The notes under the pieces: model-generated
The model's input: only the letters and a program-made list of their open reading frames with translations
The model's database searches: none
Told to the model about the DNA's origin: nothing
Assembly: GCF_041296385.1 (NCBI RefSeq)
Contig: NW_027183804.1
Coordinates: forward strand, 434,001 to 498,000
Direction: 5' to 3'
Source of the DNA: Aphelocoma coerulescens
Lineage: Eukaryota; Chordata; Aves; Passeriformes; Corvidae
DNA: 64,000 nt
Shown here: positions 34,876-47,290 of the stretch, one piece after another
Position numbering within the stretch: the stretch's first letter is position 1
Layout of the letters: the number at the start of each line of letters is the position of its first letter
Made by a program: the position numbers and the translations under genes

Positions 34876-36335
34876 AGGCAAGGACATAGTGCCAGTGTTG
34901 CTGGAGCAGATGTTAAGGTACTGTGGGGAGGAATAGTCCAGCAAGACATTTCTCTTCTGGCCCCTGTGCGTGTAGGGGCAATTGTTGGACATATTCAATA
35001 CTGGAGGCGGATCAGTCGCTGGATGTGTTGTATTTTGGAGGAGGGGATGCCGTTTCTTTGGAGATGGGCTTGTAGTTGCTCTCTTTGGCAAGGAAGGCAG
35101 GTTTGGATGTGCACATCAGGTACTCCTAGGGATTTTAAAGGCTTTTCCCAACAGGCAGAGCTCTCTCTGGGTTCGAGCTGTTGAGCTGTCAGTGGGAATG
35201 CAAAGGCCAAGCTCTTAAGCTATTTGTCCTGGTGCCTTCAGTGTGTGAGCAGTCCCTGGTGCCGTTGCCTTTGGATCCTGACTCTGGGAGAGGGAAGGCT
35301 TAGAATGGTACCTAGAGCTGAGAAGGAGAGTGCTGAGAACAGCGTGTGTGCTGCTAGTTTGAGGGGTGCAGGTGAAGTTGTAGGCAGCAAGATCTTCCTC
35401 AGCTGGCACTGTTTTGAGCCCTGTTTTTGCCAGATGGTTTCAAGTTGGTGGGCGGAATCTGCGAGAGGGAAAAGATTTGTTTGGGCCATTTGTTTGGTCT
35501 GGCTCTTGGAGTGTGGTGTAAAGAAGAGTGTGCTCTTGGAAGGGGAAGATGAGGGCAACCTTTTTGTCCTGACACCGTTGATTTGAGTGCAGGGCCGTTT
35601 GCAAGTTGCCTCTGTCTGCCCTTGGGGTGGTTTCGAGCTGGGCCAGGTGCTTGGCCTTCTTTTGCAAGTCTGCAGCGCCGTCGTGTGGTTGTTTCCATGA
35701 GCGCTGACAGTGCCCGGCAAAAAGCGCTTGGCTGGCGCGGCCCCAGTCGTGTGGAAGCAGTTGGTGGAAGAGCTCCGCTGTGCATCCTGCCTCTTGGAGA
35801 CATAAAAGGATGTAACCCTGCGCGTAGCGGGGAAGCAAGACGAATCTTTTCATTGTTGGCTGAGCAGTTTCTAAGCGGCAAAAGTAAAGGCAGTTTCAGC
35901 ACGGCCTCTTTCTTTCAGAACCTTTTCTGTGCCATCATGAACATGTTCAACATGCCACTCGCACCCGCTGAACTGCATCAAAGGCCCTGGAGATAGGCAC
36001 TTCCTTCAAGCTCTCTGTAGCATCGTACCCTCCACCTCTGGCGGATCCCAAAGCCCTTCCAAACATCCAGCAGCTGCACGCAGAGAACAAGTGCTAAAAC
36101 AAGGCGTTGGCCTTCCTAGTCCTTTTAAAGTCTGTGAACTAGGCGAAACATTCCAGTGAGCAGCACTTTCCTTCGCAACTATATCTAGAGCATCATCACA
36201 TTCTCTCCAAGTGGGTAAGTCCACCCTTGCAGCGCAGCGTTTGCAGCCACAGTTCGGACTGAGAGATAGGCCAGGTGAGAAAGCATTTCTTGACTATCCC
36301 TCTTCTCTGGAAGACTTGATACTCGCAGCGCGACC
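34876..36335. other. Anonymous arm segment, left arm
   Basis: Inverted copy of 3,416-4,859. Near 35,490 it carries a different sequence, about 15-18 bp longer than in the right arms, altering every overlapping open frame. No function is suggested. Confidence 0.6.
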
Positions 36336-36745
36336 ACGTCCACACACCTTCAGTGTGGCCAGGTTCAAGCAGCTAGAGCTCCCAGAGATGGGAGAGTCAG
36401 GAGAGACGGCGTTCCAAAAGTACCGTGTACTTACAGCAGCATTAAAACTGCACAGCAGTCTGCAGCACTGTAGACTGCGGCTTCTCCGACAGACGAGCCA
36501 TCCCATTGTTGCCTCTCGCAGCCTGCTTGCTAGCTGCTCTCCTGAAGAAAAGAACTAGAAGAAAAAGCCAATGCTGGGCTGCACCTTCCCCTTGCCTTAC
36601 GTAAAGCCACCTAAACTCCCCGCTGCACTCTCTACTTCCCCTCTCCTTGGAAGCGACCACTGTGTTTGCTGCATCTCGAAGCCTAAAGTTAAGCGCCAGT
36701 GGTTTTGGGGATGGTTGGAAGAGGGATAAGTAGTAGCACAAGTAA

Positions 36746-38137
36746 GTAGTTGTTGAACTTCCTCCTTCTCAGTGCTAACGTGAATTGGGCAGGCAGGCGA
36801 GTGCTAGCCACGCTCCTTTCTCAGTTTGTACGCTGCGGACACGAGTCCGGTGCTCTGCGCCTTCGTTCGGCCTCTTTAGTACCCATGTCGCTCTTTCATT
36901 CAGCCGGAGTCGAAGCGTCGTCTACTTCTCGCCCAGAGAGCACGGTGCCGGAAGAGAAATGCCCCAGCCGACTGCCCTTCCGAAACACACCAGGGCTATG
37001 CACTTTTCTCGCAGCGACATACAGCAGCACTTTCGGTCTTTTCTTGTCGTCCAAATGTAAAGGGAAAGATTCTCAGCAATGTCGGGCACAGAGAACAGTT
37101 TTAGGTCAACAAGCACGCCCAGAGCTTGCCCGCGACTCGTGGAAACTTGTGTTTGCACACATTCCAGTGGCAGCCCTCTTTCCTTTACAGCCTGCAGAGC
37201 GCCGTCAGATCGCGGTGCTCTCTGCACCTGCCTTCTCCCTTTCAAGTACCACTGTGCAGAATATAGCCTTGCAGGAAGCAATGACGCGGATAGTCGTCTC
37301 GCAGAGAAGAACGTGCAAAGACGAAAAGATGTTCTTCTTTGCTCCTCCTCGTCGCCCAGATTGTGGTGCTGTACTGAAAGCCCTGGCCAGCGAAAGGCTA
37401 ATCCAGCAAGTGTTTCTCACCTGATGCATTTCGCTGAGGGAGAGCTGAGGAAAATCCTTGCACAGCACACTGCGGATGCGTGCAGTACACATGCTGAAGA
37501 GCGGCAAAACTCAAAGCCATCGCTGGGCTTCAGTTCTGTCCAGACCGCAGAAGGCGAAGAACGAAGCAGCTGGGCACCGCGTTAACGTACTCAGTGGACC
37601 GAATTTCAAATGTCCAGCCAAGAGCTGCTTCACAAGCAGATTCAGCTGAGAATGCTCTGGATGGTTCACAAAGTAAGGCGTAGCCGTTGCACTCTATCAC
37701 ACTATCAGGCCAGAAGAAGTTTCTTACACCTTCAATGCTGCAGAGTCCATGCAGCTGGAGCACACGCAGTAGGACGCGTCCAGATAGACGGCGTTCTTCA
37801 AGTACCCCCCTCCTCCAAGCAGCCTTGAAACTGAGCACAACACACTGCGGCTCGGGAGCTTCCTTCTCAGATAGACGTGCCGTCACGTTATTCACTCTCG
37901 CAGCTCCGTTGCCCACTAGCAGCAGGTGCTACCAAAGCAAAATGCTCCAGAAGTAAAAAGCACTGCTGAGCAAACCTTTTCCTTTGCCTCACGTAAAGCA
38001 CTGTAAACTGTCCGCTGCACTCTTTATTTCCATTCTCCGCTGCATCTACCACTGTCATCTCTGCATCTCGAAGCATAAAGCTCGGCACAATTCTTCCCAG
38101 GGAAAGCTGGAAGAGAAATAGGTAGCAGCACAAGTTG
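36746..38137 (+). repeat. Satellite unit 1 (1,392 bp)
   Basis: Starts about 30 bases before the first 'gctaacgtgaat' motif. Its first ~150 bases resemble the diverged units on the other side of the hinge, and from about 36,900 it is nearly identical to units 2 and 3, so it may be a recombinant between an older and a newer unit. Confidence 0.75.
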
Positions 38138-39529
38138 CTGCAAGTGGAACTTTTGTTTTCAACTGCTAACGTGAATCCGCAAAGAAGCGAGCGGCAGCCA
38201 CGCTTCTTCTTGCAGCCTGTGCGATGCGCACACCAGCTCGGTGCTCTGCGCCCTCATTCGTATGCTCTTCGTACCATGTCGCGCTTTTCATTCTGCCGGA
38301 GTCGAAGCGTCGTCTACTTCTCGCCCGGAGAGCACGGTGCCGGAAGAGAAATGCCCCAGCCGACTGCCCTTCCGAAACACACCAGGGCTATGCACTTTTC
38401 TCGCAGCGACATACAGCAGCACTTTCGGTCTTTTCTTGTCGTCCAAATGTAAAGGGAAAGATTCTCAGCAATGTCGGGCACAGAGAACAGTTTTAGGTCA
38501 ACAAGCACGCCCAGAGCTTGCCCGCGACTCGTGGAAACTTGTGTTTGCACACATTCCAGTGGCAGCCCTCTTTCCTTTACAGCCTGCAGAGCGCCGTCAG
38601 ATCGCGGTGCTCTCTGCACCTGCCTTCTCCCTTTCAAGTACCACTGCGCAGAATATAGCCTTGCAGGAAGCAATGACGCGGATAGTCGTCTCGCAGAGAA
38701 GAACGTGCAAAGACGAAAAGATGTTCTTCTTTGCTCCTCCTCGTCGCCCAGATTGTGGTGCTGTACTGAAAGCCATGGCCAGCGAAAGGCTAATCCAGCA
38801 AGTGTTTCTCACCTGATGCATTTCGCTGAGGGAGAGCTGAGGAAAATCCTTGCACAGCACACTGCGGATGCGTGCAGTACACATGCTGAAGAGCGGCAAA
38901 ACTCAAAGCCATCGCTGGGCTTCAGTTCTGTCCAGACGGCAGAAGGCGAAGAACGAAGCAGCTGGGCACCGCGTTAACGTACTCAGTGGACCGAATTTCA
39001 AATGTCCAGCCAAGAGCTGCTTCACAAGCAGATTCAGCTGAGAATGCTCTGGATGGTTCACAAAGTAAGGCGTAGCCGTTGCACTCTATCACACTATCAG
39101 GCCAGAAGAAGTTTCTTACACCTTCAATGCTGCAGAGTCCATGCAGCTGGAGCACACGCAGTAGGACGCGTCCAGATAGACGGCGTTCTTCAAGTACCCC
39201 CCTCCTCCAAGCAGCCTTGAAACTGAGCACAACACACTGCGGCTCGGGAGCTTCCTTCTCAGATAGACGTGCCGTCACGTTATTCACTCTCGCAGCTCCG
39301 TTGCCCACTAGCAGCAGGTGCTACCAAAGCAAAATGCTCCAGAAGTAAAAAGCACTGCTGAGCAAACCTTTTCCTTTGCCTCACGTAAAGCACTGTAAAC
39401 TGTCCGCTGCACTCTTTATTTCCATTCGCCGCTGCATCTACCACTGTCATCTCTGCATCTCGAAGCATAAAGCTCGGCACAATTCTTCCCAGGGAAAGCT
39501 GGAAGAGAAATAGGTAGCAGCACAAGTAG
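38138..39529 (+). repeat. Satellite unit 2 (1,392 bp)
   Basis: Exactly one 1,392-bp period after unit 1. It differs from unit 3 at only a handful of positions, for example 'attctccgctg' near 38,033 against 'attcgccgctg' one period later. No gene is recognised in it. Confidence 0.82.
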
Positions 39530-40738
39530 CTGCAAGTGGAACTTTTGTTTTCAACTGCTAACGTGAATCCGCAAAGAAGCGAGCGGCAGCCACGCTTCTT
39601 CTTGCAGCCTGTGCGATGCGCACACCAGCTCGGTGCTCTGCGCCCTCATTCGTATGCTCTTCGTACCATGTCGCGCTTTTCATTCTGCCGGAGTCGAAGC
39701 GTCGTCTACTTCTCGCCCGGAGAGCACGGTGCCGGAAGAGAAATGCCCCAGCCGACTGCCCTTCCGAAACACACCAGGGCTATGCACTTTTCTCGCAGCG
39801 ACATACAGCAGCACTTTCGGTCTTTTCTTGTCGTCCAAATGTAAAGGGAAAGATTCTCAGCAATGTCGGGCACAGAGAACAGTTTTAGGTCAACAAGCAC
39901 GCCCAGAGCTTGCCCGCGACTCGTGGAAACTTGTGTTTGCACACATTCCAGTGGCAGCCCTCTTTCCTTTACAGCCTGCAGAGCGCCGTCAGATCGCGGT
40001 GCTCTCTGCACCTGCCTTCTCCCTTTCAAGTACCACTGCGCAGAATATAGCCTTGCAGGAAGCAATGACGCGGATAGTCGTCTCGCAGAGAAGAACGTGC
40101 AAAGACGAAAAGATGTTCTTCTTTGCTCCTCCTCGTCGCCCAGATTGTGGTGCTGTACTGAAAGCCATGGCCAGCGAAAGGCTAATCCAGCAAGTGTTTC
40201 TCACCTGATGCATTTCGCTGAGGGAGAGCTGAGGAAAATCCTTGCACAGCACACTGCGGATGCGTGCAGTACACATGCTGAAGAGCGGCAAAACTCAAAG
40301 CCATCGCTGGGCTTCAGTTCTGTCCAGACCGCAGAAGGCGAAGAACGAAGCAGCTGGGCACGGCGTTAACGTACTCAGTGGACCGAATTTCAAATGTCCA
40401 GCCAAAAGCTGCTTCATAAGCAGATTCAGCTGAGAATGCTCTGGCTGCTTCACAAAGTAAGGCGCAGCCGTTTCCATTCATCACACTACCTGGCCAGAAG
40501 CAGTATCCTACACCTTCAATGCTGCAGCGTCCATGCAGCTGGAGCACACGCAGTAGGACGCGTCGAGATAGAAGGCGGTCTTCAAGTACCCCCTTCTCCA
40601 AGCAGCCTTGAAACTGAGCACAACACACTGCGGCTCGGGAGCTTCCTTCTCAGATAGACGTGCCGTCACGTTATTCACTCTCGCAGCACAATTCTTCCCA
40701 GGGAAAGCTGGAAGAGAAATAGGTAGCAGCACAAGTAG
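39530..40738 (+). repeat. Satellite unit 3 (1,209 bp, 183-bp deletion)
   Basis: Matches unit 2 until about 40,380, then switches to a variant also seen in the reverse units ('ccagccaaaagctgcttcataagc'). Near its end it lacks about 183 bases present in units 1 and 2 (37,905-38,088 in unit 1): 'ctctcgcag' joins directly to 'cacaattcttccc'. The same junction occurs near position 54 of the window. Confidence 0.78.
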
Positions 40739-43700
40739 CTGCAAGTGGAACTTTTGTTTTCAACTGCTAACGTGAATCCGCAAAGAAGCGAGCGGCAGCC
40801 ACGCTTCTTCTTGCAGCCTGTGCGATGCGCACACCAGCTCGGTGCTCTGCGCCCTCATTCGTATGCTCTTCGTACCATGTCGCGCTTTTCATTCTGCCGG
40901 AGTCGAAGCGTCGTCTACTTCTCGCCTGAGAGCACGGTGCCGGCAGAGAAACGCTCCGGGCTTCTGCCTCTGCCGAAACACGCCTGGGCTATCCCTCTCA
41001 GCGTTAAGTAGCACAAAATGCTGTCTGCGTTGTGGTCTTAATCTTAAGGGAAAGATTCTCGGCTTCGGCTAGCACAGAGAACTTTGCTGGGACAATACAT
41101 GTGTTTTATTATCCTTTCTCGCAAGAAGACTATGGTGCTTCTTTGGAACTGTTGGCCAGTGTAAGGCTAATCCAGCAAGTGCTTCTCTCCTGACACATTT
41201 CTCTGAGCGAGAGCTTCGGCGGACAGTTGGGCTCTGCGAAGCAGAAAGTCTGTGCTTGCACGTAGCGCTGAGGAGAATCTGTGCACAGCGCGCTCTGGAT
41301 GCGTGCAGTACACACACTAAAGAGAGCCAAAGCTCAATGTCTCAGTTCTGTCCAGCGCCGGAAATTGAGAAGAACGCAGCCCCAGAGCTCTGGGCTGGAG
41401 TGTGCGATGGTTATGAGCTGTGCCGCTCTTCTGCGTGTCTACTGCACGCATCCATAGTGTACAGTGCAAGGATTTTCCTCAGCTCTCGCTCAGCGAAATG
41501 CATTAGAAGGGAAGCACATGCTAGATTAGCCATTCGTTAGCCCACGCTTTCAGTAGAGCACCACAATCTGGGCGACGAGGAAAAGCAAAGAAGAACATCT
41601 TTTCGTCTTTGCACGATCTTCTCTGCGAGACATCTCTCCACGTCTTTGCTTCCTGCAAGGCTGTAAGGTGCGCGGTGGTACTTGGAAGGGAGAAAGCAGG
41701 TGCAGAGAGCACCGCGATCTGACGGCGCTCTGCAGGCTTAAAGGAAAGAAAGCTACCACTTGAATGTAGTGCAAATACCAATTTCCACGCGTCGCGGGTA
41801 AGCTCCGGGTAAGCTTGGTGACCTAAAACTGGGCGCTGAGTGAGACGTAACCGAGAATCTTTCCCTTTACATTCCGGCTCCAACGCAAACAGAATGTGAT
41901 GCTACTTAGCGCTGCGAAGGAAAGTGCATAGCCCTGGTGTGTTTGGGAAGAATCAGCAGCCTGGAGCGTTTTTCTGGAGCCTTTCTCCGCTGGCACCGTG
42001 CTCTCTGGGCGAGAAGTAGACGACGCTTCGACTCCGGCAGAATGAAAAGCGCGACATGGTACGAAGAGCATTAAAGAATGAGGGCAGAGGGCCGAGCTGG
42101 TGTGTGCATCGCACAGGCTGCAAGAGGAAGCCTGGCTGTCACTCGCTTGTTTCCGGATTCACGTTAGCGTTTTAAAACAGAAAGTTCCACTTGCAGCTAC
42201 TTGTGCTGCTACCTATTTCTCTTCCAGCTTTCCCTGGGAGGAATTGTGCCGAGCTTTATGCTTCGAGATGCAGAGATAACAGTGGTAGATGCGGCGGAGA
42301 ATGGAAATACAGAGCACAGCGGACAGTTTATGGTGCTTTACGTGAGGCAAGGGAAAGTGCAGCCCGGCAGTGCTTTTTACTTCTGGAGCATTTTGCTTTG
42401 GTAGCAGCTGCTGCAAGTGGGCAACGGAGCTGCGAGAGTGAATAACGTGACGGCACGTCTATCTGAGAAGGAAGCTCCCGAGCCGCAGTGTGTTGTGCTC
42501 AGTTTCACGGCTGCTTGGAGAAGGGGGGTAACTTGAAGAACGCCTTCTATCTCGACGCGTCCTACTGCGTGTGCTCCAGCTGCATGGACGCTGCAGCATT
42601 GAAGGTGTAGGATACTGCTTCTGGCCAGGTAGTGTGATGAATGGAAACGGCTGCGCCTTACTTTGTGAAGCAGCCAGAGCATTCTCAGCTGAATCTGCTT
42701 ATGAAGCAGCTTTTGGCTGGACATTTGAAATTCGGTCCACTGAGTACGTTAACGCGGTGCCCAGTTGCTTCGTTCTTTGCCTTCTGCGGTCTGGACGAAA
42801 CTGAAGCCCAGCGATGGCTTTGCGTTTTGGCGCTCTTCAGCGCGAACACTGCACGCATCCACAGTGTGCTGTGCACGGATTTTCCTCAGCTCGACGTACA
42901 ATCATTTTCTTGCTGTTTCCAGAGTCTAAACTCTTCGTGAAACTCTCGCTCAGCGAGATGCGTCAGGAATGAGGCACTTGCTGGATGAGCTTTTCGCTAG
43001 CCAAGACTTTCAATACAGCACCACAATTCAGGCAAGAAGCAGGAGAAAGGAAGATCATCCTTTCGTCCTTCCACGTTCTTCTCTGCGAGATGACTACCCG
43101 TGTCTTTGCTTCCTGCAAGGCTGTAAGGGGCGCGGTGGTACTTAGAACTGAGAAGGCAGGTGCAGAGAGCACGGCGGTCTGACGGTGCTCTGCAGGCTGT
43201 AAAGGAAAGACGGCAACCACTTGAATGTGGTGCAAACACAAGTTTCCACGCGTCGCGGGTAAGCTCCGGGTAAGCTTGTTGACCTAAAACTGTGCGAGAC
43301 GGAGCTGAGACTCTTTCCCTTTCCATTTGGACGACAAGAAAGACCGAAAGTGCTGCTGTATGTCGCTGCGAGGGAAAGTGCATAGACCAGGCGTGTGTCG
43401 GCAGAAGCAGTCGGCTGGGGCATTTCTCTTCCGGCACCGTGCTCTCTGGGCGAGAAGTAGACGACGCTTCGACTCCGGCTGAATGAAAGCGCGACATGGG
43501 TACTAAAGAGGCCGAACGAAGACGCAGAGCACCGGACTCGTGTCCGCAGCGTACAAACTGAGAAAGGAGCGTGGCTAGCACTTGCCTGCCTGCCCAATTC
43601 ACGTTAGCACTGAGAAGGAGGAAGTTCAACAACTACTTACTTGTGCTACTACTTATCCCTCTTCCAACCATCCCCAAAACCACTGGCGCTTAACTTTAGG

Positions 43701-44048
43701 CTTCGAGATGCAGCAAACACAGTGGTCGCTTCCAAGGAGAGGGGAAGTAGAGAGTGCAGCGGGGAGTTTAGGTGGCTTTACGTAAGGCAAGGGGAAGGTG
43801 CAGCCCAGCATTGGCTTTTTCTTCTAGTTCTTTTCTTCAGGAGAGCAGCTAGCAAGCAGGCTGCGAGAGGCAACAATGGGATGGCTCGTCTGTCGGAGAA
43901 GCCGCAGTCTACAGTGCTGCAGACTGCTGTGCACAGTTTTAATGCTGCTGTAAGTACACGGTACTTTTGGAACGTCTTCTCTCCTGACTCTCCCATCTCT
44001 GGGAGCTCTAGCTGCTTGAACCTGGCCACACTGAAGGTGTGTGGACGT
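40634..44048. repeat. Hinge satellite array, copy 2
   Basis: Repeats 1-3,415, with the head-to-head flip near 41,358-41,393. Together with 36,336-40,633 it forms one continuous 7.7-kb hinge between the left arm and the second right arm. Single-base differences from copy 1 include those near 1,306 and 1,866. Near 3,315 this copy agrees with the left arm and not with copy 1. Confidence 0.8.
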
Positions 44049-45492
44049 GGTTGCGCTGCGAGTATCAAGTCTTCCAGAGAAGAGGGATAGTCAAGAAATG
44101 CTTTCTCACCTGGCCTATCTCTCAGTCCGAACTGTGGCTGCAAACGCTGCGCTGCAAGGGTGGACTTACCCACTTGGAGAGAATGTGATGATGCTTTAGA
44201 TATAGTTGCGAAGGAAAGTGCTGCTCACTGGAATGTTTCGCCTAGTTCACAGACTTTAAAAGGACTAGGAAGGCCAACGCCTTGTTTTAGCACTTGTTCT
44301 CTGCGTGCAGCTGCTGGATGTTTGGAAGGGCTTTGGGATCCGCCAGAGGTGGAGGGTACGATGCTACAGAGAGGTTGAAGGAAAGCGCCTATCTCCAGGG
44401 CCTTTGATGCAGTTCAGCGGGTGCGAGTGGCATGTTGAGCATGTTCATGATGGCACAGAAAAGGTTCTGAAAGAAAGAGGCCGTGCTGAAACTGCCTTTA
44501 CTTTTGCCGCTTAGAAACTGCTCAGCCAACAATGAAAAGATTCGTCTTGCTTCCCCGCTACGCGCAGGGTTACATCCTTTTATGTCTCCAAGAGGCAGCA
44601 TGCACAGCGGAGCTCTTCCACCAACTGCTTCCACACGACTGGGGCCGCGCCAGCCAAGCGCTTTTTGCCGGGCACTGTCAGCGCTCATGGAAACAACCAC
44701 ACGACGGCGCTGCAGACTTGCAAAAGAAGGCCAAGCACCTGGCCCAGCTCAAAACCACCCCAAGGGCAGACAGAGGCAACTTGCAAACGGCCCTGCACTC
44801 AAATCAACGGTGTCAGGACAAAAAGGTTGCCCTCATCTTCCCCTTCCAAGAGCACACTCTTCTTTACACCACACCTCTTTGGCCCATACAAATCTTTTCC
44901 CTCTCGCAGATTCCGCCCACCAACTTGAAACCATCTGGCAAAAACAGGGCTCAAAACAGTGCCAGCTGAGGAAGATCTTGCTGCCTACAACTTCACCTGC
45001 ACCCCTCAAACTAGCAGCACACACGCTGTTCTCAGCACTCTCCTTCTCAGCTCTAGGTACCATCCTAAGCCTTCCCTCTCCCAGAGTCAGGATCCAAAGG
45101 CAACGGCACCAGGGACTGCTCACACACTGAAGGCACCAGGACAAATAGCTTAAGAGCTTGGCCTTTGCATTCCCACTGACAGCTCAACAGCTCGAAGCCA
45201 GAGAGAGCTCTGCCTGTTGGGAAAAGCCTTTAAAATCCCTAGGAGTACCTGATGTGCACATCCAAACCTGCCTTCCTTGCCAAAGAGAGCAACTACAAGC
45301 CCATCTCCAAAGAAACGGCATCCCCTCCTCCAAAATACAACACATCCAGCGACTGATCCGCCTCCAGTATTGAATATGTCCAACAATTGCCCCTACACGC
45401 ACAGGGGCCAGAAGAGAAATGTCTTGCTGGACTATTCCTCCCCACAGTACCTTAACATCTGCTCCAGCAACACTGGCACTATGTCCTTGCCT
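44049..45492. other. Anonymous arm segment, copy 2
   Basis: Repeats 3,416-4,859. Up to about 44,900 it follows copy 1, including the short form of the segment that differs in the left arm. From 45,350 onward it follows the left arm, which puts one edge of a conversion tract in this interval. Confidence 0.6.
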
Positions 45493-46633
45493 TCCCAAGG
45501 AAAGGCACTCCGAGTCTCTTGGCCTTGCCTTGTCTAGTTCTTCTTAAGGTACCCTTGCTCTGCTTCCTTTGCCTACGTCTGCCTTGCCTCGCACTGCCTA
45601 CAACTTGCTGGCTTTGCTTTGCCCGGCCTACCACTCTTTCCCTTGCCTTCCATGCAGGCAAGGCGCTGCAAACCGAGTGCAGGCAATTGTGGGCAAGTCA
45701 AGGGAGAGGTAGGCAAGGCCAGAGCAGTGAGGGGAAAGCAAATGGAGTGGTAGACAAGAGAAGGTCCAGAAGTTAGAGGCAAGGCTGGCTGTAGGAAGGA
45801 AGGGCCACTGATGGGAAGGCCAGGCAGAAACAGGAAGGGCTCAGCAAGCCAAGGCCGTGGAGGAAAACAGTAGGCAGGTCATGTGCGGGGCAGGGCCCTG
45901 CAAAGGAATGCAAGGCTACAGAGGGCTAGCAGGGCAAGGCAAGGCAAGTGTTGTGTTGCCAAGGCAAGGCCAGGCAAGGCAGGTGAGAAGTACATTCAAG
46001 GACTGCTGGTGCACAAAAGTGGCCAGGACCAAGTGCTCTGTGTGGCCTTGATCCCGCGTGGGTCATCTCTCCTCTGTACCTAAAAGACTTGAGCTACCTG
46101 CTTTCCCTTGTATGCAAAAGAACTCTCTTTCTGGTCCCCGAGCTCAAGGGCAAAATGTGAATTGCCCCTCCAAGGTTCAAGACATGCAAGGATTGCTCCC
46201 AGACAAAGGCTGCCCACAGAGATGAGTGTGGCAACATGCGTCCTCCCCTGGTCTTCCTCTCATGGGATCCTGAAACACCGGAGATGCTTGAGAGCTTTGA
46301 GATTCCTCGGAGGAGCAGAAAGGGCAGGGCAAGGCCCAGAAATGTCATTGAAAAGGGGTGTTGAATTCCAGGTGGGGGAGGGGTGAGCAAGGTCATGCAA
46401 GGCAAGGGAGGGGTTCAAGGGCAAGGCAAGGCAAGTGGTGGCTTTGCGAGGCGAGGCAAGGCAATGAGGGTCCTAGAAGGAAAAGGAAAGATGAGGCCAG
46501 ACCTAGACGAATGTGAAAGGAAGTCAGGTGGGGGATGGGTGAGCAAGTCAGTGCAAGGCAGGGGAGAAAAGGCAGGTTGAGGGAAGGCTACAGAGGGGGC
46601 AGCAAGGAAATGCAAGGCATGGGGAAGCATGCG
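45493..46633. repeat. GGCAAGG-rich tract, copy 2
   Basis: Repeats 4,860-6,000 with the hairpin at 45,641-45,663. Around 45,840-45,950 it has several substitutions relative to copy 1, all shared with the left arm. Confidence 0.75.
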
Positions 46634-46851
46634 AGGAGTGGGTGCTGCCAGCCGGTGGGGATGGCAGGGGCGGGGCCACTGCAAGTAGCATGGTGGGGAT
46701 GTGGAGGGGGTGTTAGTGTGCGGGAGGTGTGTGTGTGTGTGTGTGTGCAGTAGAGTGCAGGGTAAGTGCAGGTGTGTGTGTGCGTATACGGGGGTTTTGT
46801 GCCAGGTGCTGTGCCGGGGAGAGCCGTTCCACCGCAAGGAAGGTGTGGGAG

Positions 46852-47290
46852 TGAAAGGAGTAAGATAGATGTGTCTTTACAAAGAGACCGTGTCAATCTC
46901 TCCTTAGACAAGGCTAGGAATTTACAGGGGGGGAAGTAACAGAAGAAAGTATTCGTTCTAGAAACTGTTACTAATCAACAGAGACTGTTGCTCAGCCAAG
47001 GCCCTGCTAAATTCCTGAACCTAGAGCAAGGCAGCAAAGACTTCCCAGCATTAGGAATAGTTTGGTTTTCTTCCTTTTCCATTCCAAAAGGGGAGTGCAT
47101 ATTAGAGGGGGGCGTAGAGTAGGCAGTTCCGGAAGTCTGTAATTCCCGAGTACCTCAGAGGGTGCTGTTGCCAGGAACTTAACATCAGAAGGGAGCTGCA
47201 TCCCGCAATCATTTGAGAGACTCCATGGCAAAAGCCCCATGGCCTCTCCCTGGAGTTGAAGAATGTTACAGGACTCCTCTGTCTCCTTTT
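46852..47290 (+). repeat. ERV1 5' LTR, copy 2
   Basis: Counterpart of 6,217-6,655, with the left-arm variant GGGAGCTGCATCCC near 47,195. Confidence 0.75.

Larger units (their letters stand above)
1..40633. repeat. 40.6-kb ampliconic tandem unit, first copy
   Basis: One complete period of a head-to-tail macrorepeat. Position 1 reappears at 40,634, and features keep an offset of 40,632-40,635 up to the window end. The unit holds a right arm, a spacer and an inverted left arm, so a tandem array of it makes alternating palindromes. The edges given are set by the window start and not by a biological breakpoint. Within ERV2 only about six differences separate the two copies, for example near 11,958, 16,213, 18,234, 20,011, 20,104 and 21,108. 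Confidence 0.95.
27682..40633 (-). repeat. Left palindrome arm (inverted)
   Basis: Inverted copy of the right arms. Moving rightwards it holds the 0.7-kb arm tail, the empty ERV2 site, the CpG island, ERV1 in reverse, the GGCAAGG tract, the anonymous stretch and an expanded satellite array. It abuts the second right arm through the array, so the two arms flank a hinge of only about 5 kb. Variants private to this arm include a replaced segment of about 15-18 bp near 35,490 and about 22 extra bases at 28,285-28,306. Confidence 0.93.
36336..40633. repeat. Hinge satellite array, left side, expanded
   Basis: Counterpart of 1-3,415 with two extra forward units. A diverged fragment (36,336-36,745) precedes three forward units at 36,746, 38,138 and 39,530. 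The units are almost identical to each other, unlike the diverged units across the flip, so this side was amplified recently by unequal exchange or replication slippage. Confidence 0.82.

Noticed and set aside
37079..40369. 168-, 191- and 119-codon frames repeated in each satellite unit
   Set aside because: Their conservation just reflects near-identical DNA. Several frames overlap on both strands, and the diverged units across the hinge do not keep them open.
36746..40738. Regularly spaced repeats considered as a CRISPR-like array
   Set aside because: The period is 1,392 bp with no short repeat-spacer pattern, and the sequence is vertebrate nuclear DNA.
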